DNA of 64,000 bases from Bacteroidota bacterium (GTDB taxonomy: Bacteria > Bacteroidota > Bacteroidia > Cytophagales > Cyclobacteriaceae): assembly GCA_023417785.1 (NCBI GenBank), contig JAEZEH010000132.1, positions 10,284-74,283 of the forward strand, in the 5' to 3' direction. Made by a program: the position numbers and the translations under genes. The notes under the pieces were generated by a model that was not told the DNA's origin, did no database searches, and worked only from the letters and a program-made list of their open reading frames with translations. Shown here one piece after another: positions 8,228-16,294 of the stretch (the stretch's first letter is position 1; every line of letters starts with the position of its first letter).

Positions 8228-9238
8228 ATGCGGCCCGTCATACTTGCCATTGAATCTTCCTGCGATGAGACGTCAGCTTCCGTAATTACAAACGGCAAGG
8301 TACTTAATAATATTATCGCTTCACAGGCGGTTCACCAAAAATACGGTGGTGTCGTCCCTGAGTTAGCAAGTCGCGCTCATCAGCAGAACATCGTAATGGT
8401 CGTGCAGCAGGCTATGACAGAAGCAAGGATCAAACCAAATGACCTGGATGCAATCGCATTCACCCGCGGGCCCGGATTAATGGGTTCACTTTTGGTGGGT
8501 CTTTCGTTTGGAAAAGGTCTTGCGCTCGCCCTTAAGATCCCTCTTATCGAGGTTAATCACATGCAGGCGCACATTCTGGCGCACTTTATCGACGACCCCA
8601 AACCAGCCTTTCCGTTCCTCTGCCTGACTGTAAGCGGGGGGCACACTCAGCTTGTGTTGGTAAAGGATCACCTGGAAATGCAACTCCTCGGGCAGACGCG
8701 GGATGACGCGGTGGGCGAAGCGTTTGACAAGTCGGCCAAAATGATGGGGCTTCCCTATCCCGGCGGGCCACTGATAGATGAATATGCCAGGCAAGGCAAT
8801 CCGAAAGCTTTTTCATTTCCGGTGACGGTGATGCCTGGGCTCGATTTCTCATTTAGTGGGATAAAAACCGCCCTTCTTTATTTTCTGAGAGACAACCTAA
8901 AGGCGGACCCCCGGTTTCTGGAACACCACCTGCCCGACGTATGCGCGAGCCTCCAGGATGCGCTGATTCGAATGTTGATGGGTAAACTCAACGAAGCTGT
9001 GGAAAAGACCGGAATCACAAGGGTAGCCATTGCGGGGGGTGTCTCGGCGAATTCCGGACTTCAACAAAGTCTCCGCGATACCGCCCGTAAGAAGGGGTGG
9101 GAGGTCTTTATTCCTGAATTTCAATATTGTACAGACAATGCGGCGATGATTGCCATTGCGGCTCATTATAAATACCTAAAAGGAGAGTTCACGCCCTTGG
9201 ATGTCACACCTTTGGCGCGGATGCCGTTGTCAGACTGA
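8228..9238 (+). CDS. tsaD: tRNA N6-adenosine threonylcarbamoyltransferase
   Basis: 336 residues. TsaD transfers the threonylcarbamoyl group to A37 of ANN-decoding tRNAs, with TsaB and TsaE. The ATG at 8228 gives the canonical N-terminus MRPVILAIESSCDETSAS; the frame is open seven codons upstream but those residues are not family-like. Metal ligands His111 and His115 are seen in NHMQAHILAHF, followed by the phosphate loops SGGHT and GEAFDKSAKM, and the C-terminal CTDNAAMIA aspartate. The length is typical. It diverges from tamB with 9 bases between start codons and is followed by a thioesterase gene 29 bases downstream. Confidence 0.96.
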   Translation: MRPVILAIESSCDETSASVITNGKVLNNIIASQAVHQKYGGVVPELASRAHQQNIVMVVQQAMTEARIKPNDLDAIAFTRGPGLMGSLLVGLSFGKGLALALKIPLIEVNHMQAHILAHFIDDPKPAFPFLCLTVSGGHTQLVLVKDHLEMQLLGQTRDDAVGEAFDKSAKMMGLPYPGGPLIDEYARQGNPKAFSFPVTVMPGLDFSFSGIKTALLYFLRDNLKADPRFLEHHLPDVCASLQDALIRMLMGKLNEAVEKTGITRVAIAGGVSANSGLQQSLRDTARKKGWEVFIPEFQYCTDNAAMIAIAAHYKYLKGEFTPLDVTPLARMPLSD

Positions 9239-9267
9239 CGCGTTGGCCCAACGATTTATACCAGATA

Positions 9268-9663
9268 ATGAAAGCGATTTTCAAACCCGGAGACAAGAAA
9301 CAATACCGAAGGATTATCGAACCTGCTGATGAGGCATCCTTTCATAACGAAACGGTTCATCACGTGTATGCAACTTTCTCGTTGGCGCGCGATGCCGAAT
9401 GGACGACCCGTCAGTTCGTGCTTGAAATGAAGGACGAGGATGAGGAAGGGATAGGAACATTTCTCAGCGTGGAGCATAAGAGCCCGGCCTTCATTGGCGA
9501 AGAGGTAATATTCACCGCCTGGGTAGATCACATAGATGGAAATGAATTAACTTGTTTTTTTGAAGCCCGTGTCGATTCAAGATTAATCGCGATGGGTAGA
9601 ACAGGCCAGAAAATCCTCCGTAAGGAAAAACTTGAACGGATCTTCCAGCGAAGCGAGGACTAA
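9268..9663 (+). CDS. hotdog-fold thioesterase family protein
   Basis: 131 residues, no signal peptide. The pattern of a Thr/His-rich start (NETVHHVYATFSLARDAEW), a central EHKSPAFIGEEV and a FFEARVDSRLIAMGRTGQKIL end matches short acyl-CoA thioesterases of the fluoroacetyl-CoA thioesterase (FlK)-like group. In these a Thr, a Glu and a His form the active site. The protein is cytoplasmic and would hydrolyse acyl-CoA thioesters; the substrate is unknown. It lies between tsaD and smpB with spacers of 29 and 4 bases, so it probably shares a transcript with smpB. An alternative is a ligand-binding hotdog protein without catalysis. Confidence 0.8.
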   Translation: MKAIFKPGDKKQYRRIIEPADEASFHNETVHHVYATFSLARDAEWTTRQFVLEMKDEDEEGIGTFLSVEHKSPAFIGEEVIFTAWVDHIDGNELTCFFEARVDSRLIAMGRTGQKILRKEKLERIFQRSED

Positions 9664-9667
9664 TTTT

Positions 9668-10126
9668 ATGAAGCAACGATTTTCAAACGATATCAACATA
9701 CGCAACCGGCAGGCAACTTTCGAATACGAAATCCTGGACAAATATCTTGCTGGCATCGTTTTGACCGGGACCGAGATAAAATCGATCCGTGAAGGTAAAG
9801 TCAATCTTCAGGATGGCTACTGTTACATCAATAATGGGGAAGTTTTTGTAAAAGGAGTGAACATCACGCCATACGCGCAAGGTACCCATTACAACCATGA
9901 GCCTACCCGCGAGCGCAAACTTCTGCTTAAACGGTCTGAAATCAATAAGCTTCAGAGTAAGGTCGAAGAGAAGGGACTGACTCTCATTCCGCTACGACTT
10001 TTTATCAATGACCGCGGACTGGCGAAAATGGAAATAGCTCTTGGCAAGGGGAAAAAGCTTCATGATAAGCGGCAAAGCATCAAGGATCGGGAAGCGAAAC
10101 GCGAACTTAACAAGATGCGATTCTGA
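9668..10126 (+). CDS. smpB: SsrA-binding protein
   Basis: 152 residues, the usual SmpB length. SmpB binds tmRNA and brings it to stalled ribosomes for trans-translation. The oligonucleotide-binding barrel shows the signature blocks INIRNRQATFEYEILDKYLAG, TGTEIKSIREGKVNL, HEPTRERKLLL and RGLAKMEIALGKGKKLHDKR. The C-terminal tail (DREAKRELNKMRF) is the basic helix that mimics the codon-anticodon helix. The ATG at 9668, four bases after the thioesterase stop, gives the family-like N-terminus; a 12-residue upstream extension overlapping the thioesterase is unlikely. The tmRNA gene is not in this window. Confidence 0.96.
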   Translation: MKQRFSNDINIRNRQATFEYEILDKYLAGIVLTGTEIKSIREGKVNLQDGYCYINNGEVFVKGVNITPYAQGTHYNHEPTRERKLLLKRSEINKLQSKVEEKGLTLIPLRLFINDRGLAKMEIALGKGKKLHDKRQSIKDREAKRELNKMRF

Positions 10127-10148
10127 ATTATAAAACACACAATTATTG

Positions 10149-10937
10149 ATGGAGAGTACCAAGTATGGCGTTTGTCGGTTAAGCATCATTCCTGTCAGAG
10201 CGGAACCGGCACACCAGGCGGAACAGGTTACACAACTACTATTTGGTGATCACTTTGAAGTATTAGATAATCACTCAGATGGAAAGTGGCTAAAGATGCG
10301 TACCCACCTCGATCAATACGAAGGATGGATTGCTCAAAATCAGTTTTATGAGATTTCGGCCGAGTTCTTCGAATATATAAACCGCGCGGAGTTGAAAATT
10401 ACGCTTGATATAACCTCGAGCATTCTTTTCAATAAAAGCCCGGTAATGATCCTGCTTGGAAGCATTATTCCAATCAGCGGCTCCGAACTTTTTCGGATGG
10501 AGGAACAATTTGCATTCAATGGCGAATCGAAAACCCTTGGCCTGAAGCGGGATTTTGAATACCTCCGGAGTATTGCGTTTAAATATCTCAATGCGCCATA
10601 TCAATGGGGTGGCAAGAGCCCGTTCGGCATCGACTGTTCCGGATTTACGCAGATGGTTTTTCGGATCTGCGGATACCAGTTGAATCGTGATGCATCGCAA
10701 CAGGCCTTGCAGGGAAAGCTCGTAAGTGGTTTGGATGGTTCTCGGCCGGGAGACCTTGTTTTTTTCAGCAAAGACGACGGACGAATCGACCACGTCGGGA
10801 TTCTCTTGCCCGGAAGTCGGATTATCCATTCGTCGGGACGGGTTCGTATTGATCTGTTGACCGAAAACGGCATCGTTAACACCGAAACGAAAGCCCTTAC
10901 CCATAGTCTGGCTCACATCCGCAGAATCTTACCCTGA
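10149..10937 (+). CDS. C40 (NlpC/P60) family cysteine peptidase with N-terminal SH3-like domain
   Basis: 262 residues. The N-terminal bacterial SH3-like domain (about 1-70) is marked by VTQLLFGDHFEVLDN and WLKMRTHLDQYEGWI. The NlpC/P60 domain (about 135-262) has the catalytic triad Cys163 (IDCSGFTQMV), His215 (RIDHVGIL) and His227 (IIHSSG). Such enzymes cut gamma-D-glutamyl bonds of peptidoglycan peptides, like the dipeptidyl-peptidase VI and YkfC group. No signal peptide is visible, so it may act on imported muropeptides in the cytoplasm. The ATG at 10149 is preferred over a TTG one codon before it. Its stop is followed by a short gap before the HNH gene. Confidence 0.92.
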   Translation: MESTKYGVCRLSIIPVRAEPAHQAEQVTQLLFGDHFEVLDNHSDGKWLKMRTHLDQYEGWIAQNQFYEISAEFFEYINRAELKITLDITSSILFNKSPVMILLGSIIPISGSELFRMEEQFAFNGESKTLGLKRDFEYLRSIAFKYLNAPYQWGGKSPFGIDCSGFTQMVFRICGYQLNRDASQQALQGKLVSGLDGSRPGDLVFFSKDDGRIDHVGILLPGSRIIHSSGRVRIDLLTENGIVNTETKALTHSLAHIRRILP

Positions 10938-10978
10938 CAGGCAGTCCGCATCCGCTGAGTTTTCCGCCACTTTGCGGT

Positions 10979-11010
10979 TTTGCTTGTTCGGAAGTTTGGA
11001 ATTATATTAC
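10979..11010 (+). promoter_or_regulatory. possible promoter of the HNH endonuclease gene
   Basis: TTTG at 10979-10982 and TATATTAC at 11003-11010 are separated by 20 bases. The -7 element ends only 4 bases before the ATG at 11015, so if it is used the message is nearly leaderless. Confidence 0.3.
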
Positions 11011-11014
11011 AATC

Positions 11015-11515
11015 ATGAATTCGCGTGTTTTGGTATTGAACCAGGATAACAGTCCCCTTATGGTCTGTTCGGTGGAGCGCGCATTCATACTCGTTTTTCT
11101 CAAAAAAAGCGAGATGGTCCGGTCAGCAAACGGCTACAGGTTGCATTCGGTCACTCAAAGCTTTCCGATGCCTTCAGTGATCCGCCTCAACCGATATGTT
11201 AACGCCCCGTACAAGGGCGTTAATCTTACCCGGCAGAATATTTTCAAGCGCGACAATTACGAGTGCCAGTACTGCACGACCAAACGTGACCTTACCATCG
11301 ACCATGTGGTTCCCCGGGCAAAAGGAGGGAAAGACACGTGGACTAATCTTGTGACTGCCTGCAAAAGGTGCAATGCCAAAAAAGGCGACTACACACCGGA
11401 CGAAGCAGGCATGCCTTTGCGTAAAAAACCATTCAAGCCTTCATATGCCATTTTCCTTAAAGACTATGTGAACGGCACTGATGAATGGGATTCTTTTTTG
11501 AACGGTCAATCCTAA
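11015..11515 (+). CDS. HNH endonuclease family protein
   Basis: 166 residues. The N-terminal part (MNSRVLVLNQDNSPLMVCSVERA) and the C-terminal HNH domain match a chromosomal HNH family found in nearly all Bacteroidota. The HNH domain has zinc ligands Cys84/Cys87 (CQYC) and Cys116/Cys119 (CKRC), the active-site pair Asp96-His97 (TIDHVVPRAKGG) and Asn111 (WTNLVTAC). It is a cytoplasmic, predicted metal-dependent nuclease. The physiological target is not known; it is not next to a restriction or phage gene here, so a general DNA or RNA processing role is more likely than defence. Confidence 0.9.
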   Translation: MNSRVLVLNQDNSPLMVCSVERAFILVFLKKSEMVRSANGYRLHSVTQSFPMPSVIRLNRYVNAPYKGVNLTRQNIFKRDNYECQYCTTKRDLTIDHVVPRAKGGKDTWTNLVTACKRCNAKKGDYTPDEAGMPLRKKPFKPSYAIFLKDYVNGTDEWDSFLNGQS

Positions 11516-11537
11516 CCTTTCTTGTTTATATTTGGGC

Positions 11538-12302
11538 ATGTTTATGCTCAGGAACAAAACCGCAGTTATTACCGGAGGAGGTAGCGGAATTGGCAAAGCC
11601 ATAGCCGAACTTTTCGTTGCGCGCGGAGCATCAGTACATGTTCTCGAACTTAACGCCGAGACAACTCAAAAATCTTTTGAAGGAATTGAACAGTTAAAGG
11701 TTCACGCCTGCGACGTTTCGGATCAGAAGGATGTAGCTCAGGTAACGGATCGCATACACGGGGCGTCTGGAAAGATTGACATTCTTGTCAACAGCGCGGG
11801 CGTTGCTCACATTGGGAAACTTGAGAATACTTCTGAATCGGATTTCAACAGACTGTTTGACGTAAACGTTAAGGGGGTCTACAATACTATGCGTGCGGTA
11901 ATCGGATACATGAAGGAGACGCAACACGGAGTTATTCTCAACGTCGGCTCAGTGGCCGCTGCAGTTGGCATTCCAGACCGGTTTGCGTACTCGATGACGA
12001 AAGGTGCAGTAGTGTCAATGACGCTATCTGTTGCCAGGGATTACGTATCGCATAATATCCGGTGTAATTCCATTTCACCAGCCCGCGTTCATACAGCGTT
12101 TGTAGATGGTTTTCTTAAAACGAATTACCCCGGGAAAGAAGCGGAAATGTTCGAAAAGCTTTCACGCACGCAGCCTGTCGGACGAATGGGTAAGCCTTCA
12201 GAGGTGGCTGCTCTTGCTCTTTATCTTTGTTCGGATGAGGCAGCATTCGTAACCGGATGCGATTACCCGATTGACGGCGGATTTCTGAAACTAAACACGT
12301 GA
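11538..12302 (+). CDS. SDR-family dehydrogenase, probably 2-keto-3-deoxy-L-fuconate dehydrogenase
   Basis: About 254 residues. It has the Rossmann motif TGGGSGIGKA, the NSAG structural motif (LVNSAGVAHIG), the catalytic Ser and the YSMTK active site (AYSMTKGAVV), and ends in CDYPIDGGF, all classical short-chain dehydrogenase features. It is the first gene of an operon whose other members fit oxidative L-fucose breakdown. By analogy with the Xanthomonas and Burkholderia pathways this enzyme would oxidise 2-keto-3-deoxy-L-fuconate to the 2,4-diketo acid. That assignment is from context, not from residues. Starts at 11538 or 11544 are both possible; TATATTTG (11527-11534), a perfect -7 element, lies very close to either. 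Confidence 0.85.
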   Translation: MFMLRNKTAVITGGGSGIGKAIAELFVARGASVHVLELNAETTQKSFEGIEQLKVHACDVSDQKDVAQVTDRIHGASGKIDILVNSAGVAHIGKLENTSESDFNRLFDVNVKGVYNTMRAVIGYMKETQHGVILNVGSVAAAVGIPDRFAYSMTKGAVVSMTLSVARDYVSHNIRCNSISPARVHTAFVDGFLKTNYPGKEAEMFEKLSRTQPVGRMGKPSEVAALALYLCSDEAAFVTGCDYPIDGGFLKLNT

Positions 12303-12308
12303 TAATAA

Positions 12309-13160
12309 ATGAAACTTTTGCGCTTTGGTGAACCCGGTAAAGAAAAACCCGGAGTACTCGTTGGTAACCGAATTCTTGATGTTACTGCATTTGGTGAAGA
12401 CATCGGCGAAACTTTTTTTGAAAACGATGGTCTGGCGCGTTTGCAATCCTGGTTGAAGGATAATCCGGAACTTCCTGAAGTCGATGTTAACGTAAGGCTT
12501 GGATGCCCGTTTACCCGGCCATCCAAAATTATCTGCATTGGTCTTAACTATTCTGATCATGCAAAAGAAACCGGAGCGAAAATCCCACAAGAGCCGATCA
12601 TTTTTTTCAAAGCAACCAGTGCTCTCGCGGGTCCCAATGATGATGTTGTAATTCCCCGCAACAGTACCAAGACCGATTGGGAAGTTGAACTTGCTGTAGT
12701 TATTGGAAAAAAAGCCAGTTATGTTGATGAATCTGCGGCGATGGATTATGTAGCGGGCTATTGCCTGCACAACGATTACAGTGAACGCGAGTTTCAGCTT
12801 GAACGGGGAGGTCAATGGGTTAAAGGAAAAAGCTGCGATACGTTCGCGCCTATCGGTCCCTACCTGGTTACGCCTGATGAGATCGGAGACGTGCATAACC
12901 TCCGGCTATGGCTCAAGGTAAACGGTGCTACCTATCAGGATGGTAGTACCTCCAATATGGTGTTCAAAATTCCATTTTTGATAAGTTATCTCAGTGAGTT
13001 CATGACCCTGCTTCCTGGTGACGTAATTTCCACCGGAACACCGGCCGGAGTAGGTTTAGGTTTCAACCCTCCGGTGTATGTTCGAAAAGGTGATATAATC
13101 GAACTGGGTATCGACGGGCTTGGTACGCAAAAGCAAAAGGCAGTTGTGAAGACGGGATAA
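12309..13160 (+). CDS. fumarylacetoacetate-hydrolase family protein, probably 2,4-diketo-3-deoxy-L-fuconate hydrolase
   Basis: 283 residues. The FAH domain (about 68-280) is shown by SKIICIGLNYSDHAKE, the metal-binding WEVELAVVIGK (two glutamates), the following His-Asn-Asp segment CLHNDYSERE, KSCDTFAPIGPYL and GDVISTGTPAGVG. These enzymes cleave carbon-carbon bonds of diketo acids using Mg or Mn. Six bases after the first SDR gene, it is clearly in one operon with it. In the oxidative L-fucose route the expected products are pyruvate and L-lactate. A ureidoglycolate-lyase-type annotation would be the generic alternative, but the neighbours favour sugar acid degradation. Confidence 0.87.
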   Translation: MKLLRFGEPGKEKPGVLVGNRILDVTAFGEDIGETFFENDGLARLQSWLKDNPELPEVDVNVRLGCPFTRPSKIICIGLNYSDHAKETGAKIPQEPIIFFKATSALAGPNDDVVIPRNSTKTDWEVELAVVIGKKASYVDESAAMDYVAGYCLHNDYSEREFQLERGGQWVKGKSCDTFAPIGPYLVTPDEIGDVHNLRLWLKVNGATYQDGSTSNMVFKIPFLISYLSEFMTLLPGDVISTGTPAGVGLGFNPPVYVRKGDIIELGIDGLGTQKQKAVVKTG

Positions 13161-13171
13161 CCAGGCGCTTC

Positions 13172-13996
13172 ATGAAAATCGATTCGCATCAACACTTTTG
13201 GTATTACAAGCCACATCGGGACACCTGGATCACCGATGAAATGCGTGTGCTGAAACAGGATTATCTTCCGGATCAGTTGCTGATACATCTTCAAGATCAT
13301 GGTTTTGACGGATCGGTATCGGTACAGGCCGACCAGTCGGAAGATGAAACCCGGTTTTTGCTTTCCCACGCGGAAGGTAATTCTTATGTTAAGGGAGTGG
13401 TAGGCTGGACGGATCTCGGATCACCAGCACTGCGGGAAAGACTGGCCCATTTCAAGTCTTTTCCAAAGTTGAAAGGTTTCCGGCATGTAGTTCAATCTGA
13501 AAAGAAAGGCTTCCTGGAAGATGCATCATTTCGGGAAGGTGTCCGGATGCTGGCTGAGTTCGGGTTTACGTATGACCTTTTGATTTACCACCATCAACTT
13601 GACGAAGCCCTTGCGTTCGTAAAGGCACTTCCTGAAGTGAAGATGGTGATTGATCATATTGCCAAGCCCAACTTCAAAACAGGAGAGAAAGTACATTGGG
13701 AACTGAAGATGGCGTCAATGGCTGCTTTTCCGAACGTATGTTGTAAACTTTCGGGAATGGTTACGGAAGCATCGTGGAATGATTGGAAGAAAGAGGACTT
13801 CTTTCCTTATCTGGATGAACTGATGGAGGGATTCGGAGCGAGCCGGCTCATGTATGGTTCAGATTGGCCGGTATGTTTGCTTGCCGGAACCTATGATGCG
13901 CAGCTTGAAATAGTGGATTCGTACATTTCCCGTTTGAGCGGCGATGAACGCAAGGCAATAATGGGAGAAAACACGGTCAAATTTTATGGTCTGTAA
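13172..13996 (+). CDS. amidohydrolase-family lactonase, probably L-fucono-1,5-lactonase
   Basis: 274 residues, cytoplasmic. The start gives MKIDSHQHFWYY, with the HxH metal motif of the amidohydrolase superfamily; further conserved sites are IDHIAKP and the C-terminal YGSDWPV aspartate. This layout is that of COG3618, which includes L-fuconolactone and L-rhamnonolactone hydrolases. It would open the lactone made by the L-fucose dehydrogenase. It follows the FAH gene by 11 bases and precedes the second SDR by 47. A 4-sulfomuconolactonase- or PDC-hydrolase-like role is possible for the family, but the adjacent FucP-type symporter supports fucose. Confidence 0.87.
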   Translation: MKIDSHQHFWYYKPHRDTWITDEMRVLKQDYLPDQLLIHLQDHGFDGSVSVQADQSEDETRFLLSHAEGNSYVKGVVGWTDLGSPALRERLAHFKSFPKLKGFRHVVQSEKKGFLEDASFREGVRMLAEFGFTYDLLIYHHQLDEALAFVKALPEVKMVIDHIAKPNFKTGEKVHWELKMASMAAFPNVCCKLSGMVTEASWNDWKKEDFFPYLDELMEGFGASRLMYGSDWPVCLLAGTYDAQLEIVDSYISRLSGDERKAIMGENTVKFYGL

Positions 13997-14043
13997 CGAT
14001 TGCGTTAGGCTATTTTCTTATTTTTAATTCCTTATTTCAAATT

Positions 14044-14826
14044 ATGAATCTTTTTCTTCAGGATAAAGTCATCATTGTCACGGGAGGAGCGAAGGGAATT
14101 GGAGAAGGTATCGTCAGAGGTCTTGCTGCGGAAGGCGCTATCCCCGTGATCGTTGGACGAAACGAAAGCGACAACCTAAAACTAGTGCGGGAAATCGAAG
14201 ATGGGGGAGGACGCTCATTTCAGGTTACAGCCGAGTTATCCGTTCCGGCCGAATGCCAATCGGCGGTCGAGGTAATAAGTCACGAATACGGTCGCATTGA
14301 CGGCATCGTTAATAACGCAGGCGTCAACGATGGCGTGGGCCTTGAAAATGGCGACTATGAAAGATTCGTGTCGTCGCTTCACAAGAATCTTGTACACTAC
14401 TACCTTATTGTTCATCACGCGCTTCCGTTTCTGAAAGTCAGTAAAGGTGCCGTTGTAAACATTGGTTCGAAAACCGCCGAAACGGGTCAGGGCAATACAT
14501 CCGCGTATGCAGCAGCGAATGGAGGAAGAAACGCGTTGACGCGTGAGTGGGCTGTCGAACTGCTTCCTTACGGGATTCGTGTGAATGCCGTGATCGTTGC
14601 GGAGTGCTATACGCCTCTTTATGAAAAGTGGATCAAAACATTCTCCAACCCTGAAGAAAAACTCACTGCTATAACCAGTAAGATACCCCTCGAAAACAGG
14701 ATGACTACGTCAGAAGAGATTGGCAATATGGTTTTGTTTCTCCTTTCGCGACGGTCTTCACATACCACTGGCCAACTCATCCACGTCGATGGCGGATACG
14801 TCCACCTGGATCGGGCGCTCCTATAA
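14044..14826 (+). CDS. SDR-family dehydrogenase, probably L-fucose dehydrogenase, with Asn in place of the catalytic Lys
   Basis: 260 residues. The cofactor motif TGGAKGIGEG and NNAG (IVNNAGVNDG) are normal. The active-site region reads NIGSKTAETGQGNTSAYAAA followed by NGG, so the usual YxxxK is YxxxN. I checked the codons: TAT GCA GCA GCG AAT. The rest (LTREWAVELLPYGIRVNAV and a DGGY end) is classical. I recall similar proteins in other Bacteroidota, so this may be a subfamily trait rather than damage. By context it would oxidise L-fucose to the 1,5-lactone. An AT-rich 47-base gap before it could hold an internal promoter. Confidence 0.83.
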   Translation: MNLFLQDKVIIVTGGAKGIGEGIVRGLAAEGAIPVIVGRNESDNLKLVREIEDGGGRSFQVTAELSVPAECQSAVEVISHEYGRIDGIVNNAGVNDGVGLENGDYERFVSSLHKNLVHYYLIVHHALPFLKVSKGAVVNIGSKTAETGQGNTSAYAAANGGRNALTREWAVELLPYGIRVNAVIVAECYTPLYEKWIKTFSNPEEKLTAITSKIPLENRMTTSEEIGNMVLFLLSRRSSHTTGQLIHVDGGYVHLDRALL

Positions 14827-14843
14827 TTTAATATCAATTAACT

Positions 14844-16193
14844 ATGCCGTCTATTCCTTCTTCGCGTGAAAACATCGCCGCAAACGCTGCGAGCCTGAAC
14901 ACCAGAAACTATCTTGTTCCGTTTGCATTGGTGACAAGTCTGTTTTTTCTCTGGGGATTGGCGAATAGTTTGAACGGAACATTAATAAAACATTTCCAGA
15001 CAGCCCTTCATTTGAATCCTGCACAGGCGGGAATTGTCGATTCGGCTTTTTATATCGGCTATTTTGTAATGGCTTTGCCTGCTGCATTCCTGATGAACCG
15101 GATCGGTTATAAAAAGGGCATCCTGATCGGACTTCTGCTTTATGCTGCGGGTGCCTTGATATTTTTTCCCGCGGCTGAGTTACGCGTCTATGGTATTTTC
15201 CTTGTCGCTTTATTCGTCATAGCCTGTGGTCTTGCCTTTCTTGAAACGGCGGCAAATCCATACGTCACCGTTCTGGGTGATCCAAAGAGCGCGGAGAGCC
15301 GCATTAATCTCGCCCAGTCATTCAACGGACTCGCGGTAATCATTGGCCCCGTCATTGGCAGTTTGTTTATTTTCTCTGATAAGGAATACACCAATGAGTC
15401 ACTGAATGCAATGAGTTTTGATCAGGCTGAAGCAGTGCGTATTGCGGAAGCGGAGTCCGTTCAGGTTCCTTACCTGATAATAGCGGGCGTAGTGCTTCTT
15501 GTCAGTATTCTTTTTGCCGTTACCAAGATGCCGGAGATCTCAACCGAAGGCGAGCGAACCGCCTCGTTCAAGGGAATTACTCGACACAGGCATTTGATGA
15601 TGGGTATTGTTGCACAGTTTTTTTACGTTGGCGCACAAGCATCATTGTGGGCTTATTTTGTAAACCTGAAGTTGCATTATGCAAAAGACAGCCACCTGGC
15701 AATTGTTAATTTCCTTTATCCCGTGTCAGATGCAATGACACCGTCGCAAATTGCCAATTTTCACGCATCATTTGCCCTCGTTTTGTTCATGATCGGGCGT
15801 TTCTTCGGGACCTTCCTTCTTACGAAGTTTCGTGCGAATTCCATTCTTACCATTTATGGCCTGGCCAGTGTGTTGCTTCTGGCCTATGCCTACGTTTCTA
15901 CCGGGATCACGGCAATCGTAGCCATCAGCTTAACATACTTCTTTATGTCCATCATGTTCCCAACTATATTTTCACTATCAATCAAAAATTTGGGTGATCA
16001 GGTGAAGCTTGGTTCGGGACTCGTGATCATGGCTATCGTTGGCGGAGCTGTTCTTCCTCCGATAACCGGGTGGGCATCCCTTAACGGTTTCGAAAATGCG
16101 CTCCTGGTTCCCATGATCGCCTTTCTTTTCATCGTGTACTTCGGATGGAAAGGATATAAAATCCGCGTCGAGGATACATCATCCACAAAATAA
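14844..16193 (+). CDS. fucP: FucP-type L-fucose:H+ symporter (MFS)
   Basis: 449 residues with about twelve transmembrane helices. FucP-like signatures are FALVTSLFFLWGLANSLNGT in helix 1, HFQTALHLNPAQAGIVDSAF, the ETAANPYV segment (AFLETAANPYVTVLG) and the MSIMFPTIFSLSIKNLG region late in the protein. FucP imports L-fucose (and related 6-deoxy-type sugars) across the inner membrane with protons. It is the last gene of the operon, 17 bases after the L-fucose dehydrogenase candidate, and defines the likely substrate of the pathway. Other sugars such as glucose/galactose (GluP) are transported by close relatives. Confidence 0.9.
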   Translation: MPSIPSSRENIAANAASLNTRNYLVPFALVTSLFFLWGLANSLNGTLIKHFQTALHLNPAQAGIVDSAFYIGYFVMALPAAFLMNRIGYKKGILIGLLLYAAGALIFFPAAELRVYGIFLVALFVIACGLAFLETAANPYVTVLGDPKSAESRINLAQSFNGLAVIIGPVIGSLFIFSDKEYTNESLNAMSFDQAEAVRIAEAESVQVPYLIIAGVVLLVSILFAVTKMPEISTEGERTASFKGITRHRHLMMGIVAQFFYVGAQASLWAYFVNLKLHYAKDSHLAIVNFLYPVSDAMTPSQIANFHASFALVLFMIGRFFGTFLLTKFRANSILTIYGLASVLLLAYAYVSTGITAIVAISLTYFFMSIMFPTIFSLSIKNLGDQVKLGSGLVIMAIVGGAVLPPITGWASLNGFENALLVPMIAFLFIVYFGWKGYKIRVEDTSSTK

Positions 16194-16264
16194 GCCGACG
16201 TCGTTACTGGAAAGATATCGACTTGGCGTAATTATTACGAAACATTTCATTGGATTATCTTGTA

Positions 16265-16288
16265 AAAATATACCGATCGGTATATTTT
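16265..16288. promoter_or_regulatory. TetR-type operator, 24-bp perfect palindrome
   Basis: A perfect palindrome of 24 bp whose core is ATACCGATCGGTAT, with four A on the left and four T on the right. It ends 6 bases before the GTG start of the tetR gene. A possible -7 element (TATCTTGT, 16256-16263) abuts it, so bound repressor would cover the transcription start. The CCGATCGG centre resembles known TetR/AcrR operators. Confidence 0.75.
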
Positions 16289-16294
16289 CACGCC

